From Platycnemis pennipes (Eukaryota > Arthropoda > Insecta > Odonata > Platycnemididae): 64,000 nt of DNA. Shown here in pieces: positions 52,135-61,785 of this stretch. The first letter of the stretch is position 1. Each line of letters starts with the position of its first letter. Both the position numbers and the translations under genes were made by a program. Location of the stretch: positions 134,277,624-134,341,623 of the forward strand of contig OW121851.1 of NCBI GenBank assembly GCA_933228895.1, given 5' to 3'. A model generated the notes under the pieces. It worked only from the letters and a program-made list of their open reading frames with translations. It was not told the origin of the DNA and ran no database searches.

Positions 52135-52428
52135 AAATATTTATCGAGTGGTCTGTCGCGAATGAACCCTGTCTTAGGATTACTAACTCACCTATTGTAG
52201 GGAAATGACTCCCTAATTAATAAAAAATGCCTGTCTTATTAGCAATGTCTTCATTTCTATGTAGCTACTTGCCATTCAGTTGCACGTGGCTCTTATGTCT
52301 AACATGTTTCCATGAAGTAGTAGCATTGCATCTCATAGTTACATTCAAGTAGTGAATGTATGGTGATCTTTAACCCCCTGCCACACACTCTCGCGCTGGC
52401 TCGCAGGGTATTACGTGTATGTAGATAT
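52135..52428 (+). mobile_element. LINE-C 3' UTR and tail
   Basis: GAAATATTTATCGAGTGGTC, CAGTTGCACGTGGCTCTTAT, CATGTTTCCATGAAGTAGTA, then TTAACCCCCTGCCACACACT and a tail ending near 52428. Coding sequence is absent. Confidence 0.85.
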
Positions 52429-52691
52429 GTGTTACAATGGTTCTGATACGATTGTGAATTTTACTAAGACAAATTGGGAAATTAAATCTAATTGCTCGCA
52501 TGAATCTTTCTCATATTGTATTTGTACTGAAGATGTTAGATATATATTAAGAGCACCTGCGTATTATGATAGATTTGACCAGATAAATAAGATTAGAGAG
52601 ATAGATTGTCGTACCGATAGTTTTATAATGTCATTTTTCCGGCGTACCATTAGACAGCATAAGAGGCAGCATTGCAAAGGGATAGGCAGGT

Positions 52692-52808
52692 CAATACTTT
52701 GCGGGCGCAAAATTTTGACTTGTACCTGACTATGACGTTGATGCGTTGAAACTAGTTGTGTCAAATACATTTTAGTGGAAATATACATAGGTTTTGAATT
52801 ATTTATTT
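52692..52808 (+). mobile_element. 117-bp insert carrying a hammerhead-like motif
   Basis: GGATAGGCAGGT (52680-52691) and GGATAGGTAGGT (52809-52820) form a 12-bp target duplication with one difference, in LINE 3' UTR sequence that is normally single. The insert has no coding sequence. Its recognisable content is the hammerhead-like motif at 52722-52761, then AAATACATTTTAGTGGAAAT. It may be a severely 5'-truncated Penelope-like element or a retrozyme-like non-autonomous derivative. Confidence 0.7.
52722..52761 (+). ncRNA. Hammerhead-like motif
   Basis: GTAC (52722-52725), core CTGACTA (52726-52732; CTGATGA in canonical form), extra T, stem II region GACG / loop TTGAT / GCGTT (imperfect), GAA, palindromic stem III ACTAGT, T, then GTGT, which can pair with GTAC using G-U wobbles. 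Core changes (GA replaced by CT) suggest a dead copy. Confidence 0.45.
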
Positions 52809-52946
52809 GGATAGGTAGGTTATGCAAATGTTGTTAGAGTTCTCTTTAGCTGTTACAATTAGTTGCTTGGCATATCTTAGTTGCATGGCCCCAATGGCTT
52901 TGTAGCTCATAGTTGCATGAAAATTGTTCCTGTTTGGTGACTTCAC

Positions 52947-53022
52947 GGGCAGCGGTGGTGTAGTGGTTAGCGCGCTCGACTCTCAATCCGAAGGTCGCAG
53001 GTTCAAATCCCGGGGGGTCCAA
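52947..53022 (+). promoter_or_regulatory. tRNA-like 5' end of the RTE, possible pol III promoter
   Basis: GGTGTAGTGGTTAGCGCG is an A-box-like D-arm sequence and GCAGGTTCAAATCCCGG holds a canonical B box (GGTTCAAATCC) at normal spacing. GGGCAGC and GGGGGTCC do not form an acceptor stem, so it is not a working tRNA gene. It begins exactly at the target-duplication boundary. Confidence 0.75.
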
Positions 53023-53373
53023 AATTTTAAATTTTGAAAAAAAAATACGGGTTATTTTCTGGAAATTTTGGGAGTCGGCGAGTCCTCAACTACTCGGCTC
53101 CACTGGTGAGAGCCAGCATTTTCACCAGAGGTGAAGAATCAGAGGATTGGTCCGGTATATGGTGCCATAGCTTAGGGCGAGAGTCCACGGTCTGAGTATT
53201 GCGATGTGGAAGGCAACGAGAAACCACCACATTACCCTCCCTAGAAAATACAGACTTGCATTCAAGTATGACGTGATGGCGTCCTTCCCGGTAAAATATT
53301 CCGGAGGTAAAATAGTCCCCCAATCGGATCTCCGGGCGGGGACTACTGGGAAGGGTACACCAGTCAAAGGTGT

Positions 53374-55109
53374 CAACTGCAGGATAGGGACATGGAACGT
53401 GAGATCATTGGGGGTGTGAGGGAAATTGGAGAATTTGAAGATGGAGATGGCCAGACTGGAGTTAGACATCGTAGGAGTGAGCTAGACTAAGTAGACGGGA
53501 GTTGACGACTTCTGGAGTGTTGGGTATAGAGTAATATACTCCGGCGATAACCAGAACATTGCACAGGGTGGCGATCGTCAGGGAAAACCGGGAAAACCTG
53601 GAATTGTCAGGGAATTGTGGAAATCTGGAAAAGTCAGGGAATAGTCAGGGAATTCTCGTAACAGTCAGGGAGAAACTGGGATAGGAAATTCTCGTTTTTT
53701 TTCTGCAATTACGTTTTCTGGGCAGTCTTTCCCGCCCTTTATTCCGAAATATTTCACCAACTAAAACTAATGTCCGTCGCCGAAGTGCATAGAATAAGCC
53801 CCTTCAATTTGTTGAAAATTCAGTTGTGAATCTTAGTTATTTAGTTGTGAGTCAGTCGTACAATGTATCCCTTTTGTATATCCTTAATGCGATATTTGCC
53901 TAGTAGTGTTAAAATTCATGATCACCGTGTTTTCTGCTAATCACAAGGAATCCGAGGCTACCTATGTTGTTCGGAAGATTTTACCTCGCGTTTTGTGCTA
54001 CGTGCTTGTAGTTCTAAAAATACGAGACGATGATTACTGAAACGGTAATACAAGTACGATCACACGTGTAAACAAAATCTTACGTAAGTTCATCTTCGAT
54101 TTCCATGCCCCCCTTCGCGAGACCATATAAAGAGTCCTCCTCCCCTTCCCACCACCTTTCACGCTCGACGTAATTATTGAATGGCCCCCTTAGCTCCCTT
54201 TCGAAGCAATTTAGTCAGGTCACAAACCATCTCAAATATGACATTCCTAAATATGACGCTGTCGTTGCTAATTGCCTCCTGTTTTCGCTCGCAGTGGCGC
54301 GATTACGTTTTGTTTATACAAATATTTTTTACATTTTTGTTTCCCTTTTACAATCAAGGGATTATGACCACGTTAATCAAATTGTTATTTGCTTCTAAAA
54401 GTCACTCGTGCCATCCGATTTTGATCCAGTCCAAGAACTCGGCTTTGGCTTGTATTTTTCGCGCAGCCTAGTGATACCTGTACCGGAGTCCGCCAGTAAA
54501 TTGGCCATTAACTTTCCCTTCGATGCCTTTTCAGTAATCTTCAACTCCCCAGAACTACCACGACACGCCACCTCTTCTTTGAAGAATTAGACATTGTCAA
54601 TTTGTAATTTTACCGAAGGAAACATACACGGCCACGGAATACGATGCGCGGCCGCGAAAAATGTATTAAAAGTGTGTACAATTTGTGTGAGGGCTTAACT
54701 TGTGAAGGTTTAATATATATATTTTCATTAGGGTGGAGGTTCAATATATTTTTTCATTCTTATAGCTTTTAATGTATTGATTTCAGCTTTTAACATTTTC
54801 TGAGTTTTGACGAAAATTTAATTCAGCAGAAAAAAATATTCCGATAATAGGAGACCTTTTGGCGATCGGTCAGGGAAATTGGTAAAGGCATCAGGGAAAA
54901 ATCAGGGAATTTGAAATTTGGGTATTAGTAGCCACCCTGTTGCAGGAGTTGGATTCATTCTGAAGAAAGAACGGGGAAGAAGAGTGAAGGCATATTGGCA
55001 ATACCACGAAAGGATAATGCTAATCAATATAGAAGGGGAACCAACACATATAGTAATAGTGCAGGTGTACGTGGATGGAAGAAGCACGACAGACTTCAAG
55101 CGTCGAATA
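53374..55109 (+). pseudogene. RTE endonuclease N-terminal part, interrupted
   Basis: Left piece: NCRIGTWNVRSLGV, stop, then LENLKMEMARLELDIVGVS and GYRVIYSGDNQN. Right piece after the 54939 boundary: AGVGFILKKERGRRVKAYW, YHERIMLINIEGEPTHIVIV and QVYV. GTWNVRSL and RLELDIVGVSE(T) are the opening motifs of an APE-type endonuclease; removing the insert restores a continuous frame across N-I-A-G-V-G-F. At QVYV (about 55072) the sequence jumps to DFKRRIAQAKTAF, so the rest of the endonuclease and the whole RT are deleted. Confidence 0.85.
53564..54939. mobile_element. DNA transposon, CAGGGTGGC termini, 5-bp target duplication
   Basis: TTGCA lies at 53559-53563 and 54940-54944. Ends are CAGGGTGGCGATCGTCAGGG on the left and CAGGGTGGCTACTAATACCC as the complement of the right, a 9-10 base inverted terminus. 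Subterminal GTCAGGGAATT-type repeats occur about five times in 53577-53675 and three times in 54868-54910. The 1376-bp interior has no recognisable transposase. Elements with CAGGGTGGC ends and repeated CAGGGAA are familiar in animal genomes and are usually grouped near hAT, but the 5-bp duplication leaves the superfamily open. Confidence 0.82.
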
Positions 55110-55606
55110 GCCCAAGCTAAGACGGCATTCATGGCCAAAAGGCCACTACTATGCTCGAAGAGCATAAGACAACAAGGAAACAAGGAAACAGTACGTGAAA
55201 ACATTGGTGTGGGCAGTGGCACTCCACGGATCAGAAGCATGGACCATTGGAAAAACTGACCAGAAAAGAATAGAAGAATACGAGGCCTGGAAGGATGCTG
55301 AAGATCAAATGGACGGATAGGGTGAGAAACAAGGAGGTATACTGAAGAATTGGAGAAGAAAGAGCACTGTGGAGCACCATACGCCAAAGAAGAACACGGT
55401 GGGTTGGCCATGTCATGAGACACAACAATTACGTGGGAAGCATAATGGAGGGAAAAATTGAAGGGAAAGTCCCCAGAGGAAGACGAAGAGACAAGTACTT
55501 GGGGCAAGTCAAGAAGGATACGAGGAAGAAGAACCATAGGGAAATGAAGGAACTGGCATGGGATAGGGTGAAGTGGATGGCTGCGGTGTACCAATCCTAG
55601 AATTGT
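55073..55606 (+). pseudogene. RTE-like LINE post-RT domain
   Basis: DFKRRIAQAKTAFMAKRPLL, then shifted ALHGSEAWTIGKTDQKRIEE, MLKIKWTDRVRNKEV-like DNA, RTRWVGHVMRHNNYVG, SIMEGKIEGKVPRGRRRDKY and MKELAWDRVKWMAAVYQS. It matches the order at 31593-32100. At least three frameshifts. The terminus AATTGTAATACTATGTATGT follows directly. Confidence 0.85.
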
Positions 55607-55689
55607 AATACTATGTATGTATGTTGATGACTTCACCACCTGCCACACACCCTCGCGGTAGCTCGTCGGGAATGACGTAGATGTAGATG

Positions 55690-55745
55690 AGAAGCGAGTG
55701 GAGAGCTGCATTCGTACCAATATAAGGATTGTTGACTGATGATGA
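55690..55745 (+). mobile_element. RTE 3' end, target of the LINE-C insertion
   Basis: GAAGCGAGTGGAGAGCTGCA then AAGGATTGTTGACTGATGAT is an RTE terminus. The LINE-C tail ends exactly against it, so LINE-C inserted into an older RTE scrap. Confidence 0.7.
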
Positions 55746-56254
55746 CATATCGCGACTAGAGAAATTTTTACTTGTGGCACCAGTGGTGGGGGGCTGAAAA
55801 GAACGTTGGGTGACTTGTTTTGCACTCGTGGGTGTTAGCTGCACGTTTATTCCTTTCTACTCTCGTTCCTACCCCCTCCGCTCCCTTCGCTGCAGCATGA
55901 ATGGGGTGGAAGAGCTGGAGGTCTGTGAGGCGAGCCAATGAATGAGGGTGTAGGGGGGACGAAGAGGTGCCCGCTAGAAGAGGCGCCGGCGTAAATAGAA
56001 CACGAAAGGATTCGCAGTTTCGCAAGGGATAATGGTCCGCCGTCAGTCGTCCAGGGTAGACAGCGCTCCAGAGGCATTCAAGTCTCCCCCGTTCATCTTG
56101 AGACGAGGCTGAAGACATTGCGTGCTCGCCTTAATGGCTCTCGCGAGCGCATTCCACGTCTGCACAGAGAGAGAGAGGAAGAGAGAATTGCTAGCGATTG
56201 CGAAGCGCGCAGCGTGAGGTTGTGTGGGTGGGGTAATGCCCTGTCTCCTATACA
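55746..56254. other. No recognisable feature
   Basis: Overlapping frames of 70-116 codons on the minus strand are Ser/Arg/Pro-rich with no motif. Confidence 0.4.
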
Positions 56255-56866
56255 TCTACATCTACACGATACCCTGCAAGCCACCGAGAGGGTGTGTGGC
56301 AGGGGGTGAAGATCACCAAGCATGCACTACTAACATGCAAACTAGCAACTATATTGTCTCATGCAACTTGATTGTTAGTATCTACAGTATGTGAGGGGTA
56401 AGACATGCATCATGCACTACAAAATACTCTAAAATATTTCCCCTACCTATCCCTTTCCTATGCTGCCTATTCTGTTCTCTTATAGTACGGGGGAAAAATG
56501 CCATTTTGAATCTATCGGTACGAAATCTATCTCTCTAATCGTATTTATCTGGTCTAATCTAGCATAATACGCTGGTGTTTTTAATATGTGCCTAACATCT
56601 TCAGTAAAGCTATCCGATTGAAATTTCTCTAATAGATTTAATCTGTACTTTAACCTGCGCTCTGATAAAGACTCCCGCCCTAATTATTGTATTAATTCTG
56701 ATACACTACTCAACTCATCGTAACACCTTTTGACGAACCTAGCTGCTCTACGCTGCACACTGTCTATTTCTATAATCAAACCTAATTCATTAGGATCCCA
56801 TATACTGGCTGCATACTCAAGGTGGGGCCTAACTAGTGAAAAGTAGCATCGCTCTTTTGTCTTCTG
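56255..56866 (-). mobile_element. LINE-B 3' part, minus strand
   Basis: The tail (56258-56315) is among the best preserved: TACATCTACATCTACACGAT, then AGGGTGTGTGGCAGGGGGTG. Then the 3' UTR, and coding remnants up to SLVRPHLEYAASIWDPNELG and VQRRAARFVKRCYD on the minus strand with a few stops. It ends near 56866. Confidence 0.92.
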
Positions 56867-57606
56867 ATCACATTAACTTATATTATAATTTGCTATTCAC
56901 TTGCTATATAGCCTCGTTTTTGACAGTGGGGAACAATCATTTTTTGTATAACTCTTTTACCGAAAAGTTTATTAGGTAAAACGTACTTGGTGAAAATTAG
57001 GCTGAATGTCTTACAAATATATGACACTTAAAAATTGTTCGTTTTCGGCAGCTTTAAAACACGACTCCATCGCATGACGTCACGGCTCGGTATCACTATG
57101 GGCGTTGTTTATATCTTGTACGTGGAGGTAAGTTGTTTAATGAATGCCTGTCGAAAACGTTTGTTTAATTCTATAAACGAAAGTATTTCGATTTTTTGTT
57201 TAAGTAGTGTGGGTCGTAACAACCAAATCGTCCATATATTATGTAATTCGTGTATAGTGCACTTTTTTCACTCCGAAGAATCTCTGCCATGATAAAGCAT
57301 TCACTCTTTTTCTTGAGGTGAATGCCACCATTAGAGAGTCAACCTATTGCAAATTGTCGGATAGTTGTATTTTAAATCCCTTTTCATTTATTGTTTTGAT
57401 CTAGAAACAGAAAAACCTGAAAACCATGTATTCGCTTGCCTTCCTCTAAAATAAACGTGTTTTCTCAGCAGTATGGAACCTATACCGGGTAGTGACGTCA
57501 GAAGTTCACGTGAAATTCTTCAATTTTCAATAACATGTGATCTATGTGGTCGGAGAAAAAAATTGGGCTTATGTATTAGAATTTGTGAGAAAATTTCGCA
57601 TCAAGT
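56867..57606. other. No recognisable feature
   Basis: AT-rich, with an 85-codon frame (57035-57292 plus) that is Cys-containing but matches nothing I know. Confidence 0.4.
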
Positions 57607-57838
57607 AGGTACATCATGCATGTTGGTTCTTTAAGCTAACCCAACTACACACAAGTTAAACAAATTCAAAGACCATATTTTCAGTGATGGTGTAAAAAAT
57701 ATTTTGCGGACCCCAACTTACTATGGTAGAGTGGACCATGATCATAAAATTAGAGAAATTGATTGCCGAACTGACAGATCCAAAATGTCCTTTTTTCCTC
57801 GTACTATTAGGGATATGAATAACTTTAAGTTGTAAGTA
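57607..57838 (+). mobile_element. LINE-A C-terminal fragment
   Basis: A scrap of LINE-A 3' UTR (CATGTTGGTTCTTTAAGCTA) is followed by the C-terminal coding part: DGVKNILRTPTYYGRVDHDH, KIREIDCRTDRSKMSFFPRT and IRDMNN. The 3' UTR does not follow in order, so pieces have been rearranged. Confidence 0.85.
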
Positions 57839-58022
57839 ACTTTTTTGAGAAAAAATTAAGTACAGGAAATACTATGAAGCCGAAGATTTTTTGAAGTAAA
57901 TGATCCAACGTAGAAATAAACTCCCTATCGTATGCTTTTTGTTGCATTGAAATTGATCGCTCCGTTTAGACGATAGAGCTCCTCAAACTGGGGTGTCTTC
58001 CTTTTTTTTTACAGACAGTATA

Positions 58023-58203
58023 TTGGTACTATAAGAGAACAGTATAGGCAGCATAGAGAAGTGATTGGAGGGTAAATATTTTAGAATAGTCTGTAGTGCA
58101 TGATGCATGTATTAATCCCTTAAATATTATTGATACTAACAATCTAGTTGCATTCCCCCTGCCACACACCCTTGTGGTGGCTTGCAGGGTATTATGTAGA
58201 TAA
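58023..58203 (+). mobile_element. LINE-B 3' end
   Basis: TAGGCAGCATAGAGAAGTGA, GATGCATGTATTAATCCCTT, CTAACAATCTAGTTGCATTC, then CCCCTGCCACACACCCTTGT and a tail. About 70 bases of 3' UTR present in other copies are missing just before CCCCCTGCC. Confidence 0.85.
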
Positions 58204-58378
58204 CTACCAGCATGCTCTTGCATGATTGCTTTGCAATCTTTTTTTAGCTTGTGAAGCTTAAGACTAGTATATAATTACTAATCCTTTTAATGCATGATAT
58301 GTAAAGGATGTTTGGTGTGAATTCACCCCCTGCCACACACCTTTACGGTAGCTTATCAGGGTATTCGTAGATGTAGAT
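58204..58378 (+). mobile_element. LINE-A 3' end
   Basis: Immediately after the LINE-B tail: CAGCATGCTCTTGCATGATT, AGACTAGTATATAATTACTA, TGTTTGGTGTGAATTCACCC and a tail with one inserted base. Two different LINE 3' ends lie in tandem. Confidence 0.85.
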
Positions 58379-59329
58379 TTCATCCCTCTCATCTTTCTTC
58401 CTCCCTAAATAATGGTATATCGATTCTTATGTTATTATTGTTGGGGACGTATCAGGGTATTCATAATTTTATTTCACGCCTTTTTTCCGAGGGCCTCTTA
58501 CGACACGAGATGGCAGCCGTTCTTTCTCGGTAGAAGTTTCGCTTTTGTTCGGCGTCATTGAAATGGACGCCATTCGCAGTTTTAATAACCCAAGGAGGCG
58601 GGAAGTGATGTATTGAGGGGAAGAGGCCTTGGGTGGCTGTGTGGGAAGAATGTGAAAGATGGCCAGCGATATGCGCGCCTGGTATTTACGCCCGGCTCGC
58701 GATGAATCTGAGAAACTTCTCTTAGACTCAAGCAGGTATCCTTATATCATACGAGACGAATTCAATCAAATTTGGGTCAATTGAATCAGGAAACTCGTGT
58801 GTTGTGATTGTTATTAAGGAGAGTCGTTAAATTACAGAACGTTTTATTTTCAGCGTCGTACATGGCATTTTGTGATTCGTGTTTTAGTTTTTTTTTTAAC
58901 GCTCTGTGGTGAAATATTGTGCGTGTATCTCGGTGTAGTTCTACTTAAAATCGTTGAAAACTTTAAAGATTTTTCTCACAACAGTATTTAACTTCTGTGG
59001 TAATTTCTGTTATTTTTATGATGTCTACGCCGTCCACGCTGAAATATTTCATGGTTAACATTGGTTGGAACCATTGCCGTTTCTTCTAATCCTATTAAAA
59101 TCGCCTGCGATTGGTCGACCAAGAATTGAGAGAAAAGATCTATTAATGTCCTCCTCGTTCCCCTTGTCCACATAGGACACCCGGTTATACGTTCCTCAGA
59201 GGGTGGCTTTTTCCAGTAAAATAATGTACTGAAGTTCACATCTACATATACCATCTGTGAACGTACCCGATTTTGAATTTTCCTCCTCGACAGCGCCATT
59301 TTCATTCACCAGAATCTCTTTTCATAATC
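58379..59329. other. No recognisable feature
   Basis: Mixed sequence. A 105-codon minus frame (58988-59305) shows no domain. Confidence 0.4.
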
Positions 59330-59432
59330 ATCGGTCAACAATCCTCGGATCGGTTTGACGCAGCCCTCCACTCGATTCTTCTATCGGCAAATGTCTTCAT
59401 ATTAACGTAATTTCTCTCTTTTAAATATTTTA
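59330..59432 (-). mobile_element. RTE-like LINE 3' end
   Basis: The minus strand encodes KYLKEREITLI-like DNA, then KTFADRRIEWRAASNRSEDC and a terminus GTTGACCGATGATTATGA. Confidence 0.75.
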
Positions 59433-59639
59433 AAACGTTCGAATCCCGTCTCGGGTATGGATTTCGTATTTATCTTAGGTTTAACTGGAAGGCAGACGGT
59501 GTTACACACCACCGCAGCTGGAGCAGCGAAAAAGAGCTAAAAATATTCTGCGAAAAGTATGGATATTCGGGCTTTGTTCAACTGTTTCGTCGGAGTAAAG
59601 TTGATTGAAGAGGCTTCGTGCTGTGGATGATTATAACGC
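59433..59639. other. No recognisable feature
   Basis: Short spacer, nothing recognised. Confidence 0.35.
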
Positions 59640-60786
59640 TATTTAGTGAAATCCCATTATGAAAAGTGTTTCAGTGTTACGAGTTCAATAGAAAAACTAG
59701 AATGGGAAACACTATCAGAATGGAGGTTAAAATTTAGGCTGAACCTTTTGAGTAAATTCGAAGCTGATTTATTTACAGATGACGTCAGATATATATTAAG
59801 AACCCCTGGGTATTATGCTAGGTTTTATCAGATAAACAAGATTAGAGACATAGATTGTCCTACCGGTAGATTTAAAATGATATGTTTCCTGCGTACCTAC
59901 CATAAGAGAATGCAATAGGTAGCATAGCAAAGGGATAAGTTGTTAAAAATTGTTGGATTGGCCTGTAGTGCATAAAGCATGTTTCAATATTACTAATATA
60001 TGTATGCTAGGGAAATACAGAATAATATATTTGGGGAAAAACTTTCTAACCAATAATCACTTCATATTTATAAACACTAATCATCTAATTGCTCGTGATT
60101 CCTATACCATCAAAATAGTATTTGGTAAATGTAACGAACATGTACGAGAAATCAGCTACTTTTCTCTTGTTAGACCTCATTTGGAATATGCTGCCAGTGT
60201 ATGGGATCCCTACGAAATCGGTCTAAATAATGAACTTGAACGTGTGCAGCGAATATCGGCAAGATTTTTAAAGGGACGGTACGATAACTATATTAGCGTA
60301 ACCAGTGTATTAGATGAACTAAAATGGGAATGATTGTCAGATCGTAGGTTGAAATTTAGACTCAACACTAAAGTGCAAAACAATATTTTCACTGATGACG
60401 TTAAAAATATTTTACGAACTTCAACATACTATGGTAGACTGGACCATTATCATAAAATTAGAGAAATTGATTCTAGAACTGGCTTATACGAAATTTCCTT
60501 CTTCCCTCGTAAAATCAGGGATATGAATAGCATGTAATTATATCAGATAGAATATAAATAAAGTGTATCAAGAAATAACATTGGTATTTGCATGTTGATA
60601 CAAGGACTTTAAGCTAACCAAACTAACTGCAGGTTAATGCATGCTGCCTCTGCTATTTTTATCTTTTTTTTAACTGTGAAGTTTAGACTAGAATATAATG
60701 ACTAATACTTTAATGCATGTTTGGTGTGAATTCACCCCCTGCCACACACCTTTATGGTTACTTGCAGGTCATTGTGTAGATGTAGA
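59640..60786 (+). mobile_element. LINE-C / LINE-A chimera
   Basis: 59640-60103 is LINE-C: an open frame 59646-59918 with VTSSIEKLEWETLSEWRLKF, SKFEADLFTDDVRYILRTPG and YYARFYQINKIRDIDCPTGR, then LINE-C 3' UTR to CTCGTGATTCCTATAC. At about 60104 it changes without a gap to LINE-A coding sequence: VFGKCNEHVREISYFSLVRP, NELERVQRISARFLKGRYDN, one stop (60332), LSDRRLKFRLN, YYGRLDHYHKIREIDS, then LINE-A 3' UTR and tail to 60786. No shared tail lies between the two. Confidence 0.88.
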
Positions 60787-61785
60787 TCCAGATGAATCTG
60801 TCCCCCTAATCAATATCGAGGCTAGTGATGTGTGGAAATTGTTCATCATTTTCAGGTGGGATCATATTGCGTCTTGACATTTTAAGCTTCTTCCCGATTG
60901 AAATTAAAGTGTTCAAAGAATTTTATTGCACCGTATGGCTAATCTCTCTCATACGGCACGCTTTTGGCAGTATGGCTCTGAAACATATCACGTTTTCATG
61001 TACCATATAAATTTGAGATGTTTTTATAGAGATTAAATTAGTTAAACGAGACACTCCTTGAATTTAATTGCGTTCCTGTATTTTTAGGAGTGATTAGGAC
61101 CCCGTTCCGTTTCGATTGTGTCCAGATGCAACGCAGCATTTCCTTGCCACCATCTAAAAATCAAAATCGTAAGGCCACCGCCTCTCACAAGGAGTCAAAC
61201 GCCTTCTTCGCGACCGCCAGGCGCCTTCGGAAGAACTCTCTAAGTCGTTGGATCAGTGGGACGTCGTGGCATTGTTGGGAGTCCCAAGACATCGCGTGGG
61301 TTGCCCGAGTGCTGACGTTCACAAGGCGTACGAATTCCCGAAGACTTCCGGCTGTGTCTTATTGTTAGAATTCGGCTCCTACCCGAACGGAAAATCAAGG
61401 CGTCCATTTCAAGAGGGAATTACTTCCCAACTGAATTATAACTAAGTAATATTTCTGCTTGTAATTCCTCATGTACCATTTTTGGAACTTAAAACGTATC
61501 CACGAACATAAAGAAGTATTTTAAACTTAGTGTTCCGGGGGAATGGGGAAGAGAAAATTGATTGTTATGGTAATTGAGGAAGAATTTCGGGGATAAATTG
61601 GAGAAAAGATGAGCCTGATGAGATTCGCTCTGGCAAAATGTTCGGACCACCTTATGTGACACATTTTGCGTTTTTAGAAAAACGATGGAAGATATGTCGC
61701 AGAAAGCGTGCGTCGGTGGAAATTCGGAAACGAATACGAGCCAAAGTAATGGGACATATCTTAAGGACTCGCCGGTCTCCTCAAG
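60787..61785. other. No recognisable feature
   Basis: Overlapping frames of 60-105 codons. 61090-61368 (plus) encodes a Ser/Arg-rich 92-residue product with no domain. Confidence 0.4.

Larger units (their letters stand above)
52947..55623 (+). mobile_element. RTE-like LINE with tRNA-like 5' end, internally deleted
   Basis: TTGGTGACTTCAC (52934-52946) and TTGATGACTTCAC (55624-55636) form a 13-bp target duplication of LINE-C sequence with one difference, which fixes both ends. In order: tRNA-like head, about 350 bases of 5' UTR, endonuclease start, a DNA transposon (53564-54939), more endonuclease, then a jump to the post-RT domain and a 3' end in CTATGTATGTATG. The RT catalytic core is missing, so its transposition would have needed another RTE's enzyme, or the deletion came later. 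Confidence 0.88.
52528..55689 (+). mobile_element. LINE-C copy holding two nested insertions
   Basis: Three LINE segments read as one copy: 52528-52691 (TEDVRYILRAPAYYDRFDQI, NKIREIDCRTDSFIMSFF), 52809-52946 (3' UTR) and 55637-55689 (CACCTGCCACACACCCTCGC to GTAGATGTAGATG). A 117-bp hammerhead-bearing insert (52692-52808) and a 2.7-kb RTE (52947-55623) separate them, each with its own target duplication. Confidence 0.88.

Noticed and set aside
52947..53022. Functional tRNA gene at the RTE 5' end
   Set aside because: The acceptor ends do not pair and the anticodon arm lacks a clean stem.
54902..55825. A 307-codon open frame on the minus strand, second longest in the window
   Set aside because: It is the antisense of the RTE endonuclease and post-RT domain plus the LINE tail. 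Its residues have no domain, while the plus strand gives clear RTE motifs through frameshifts.
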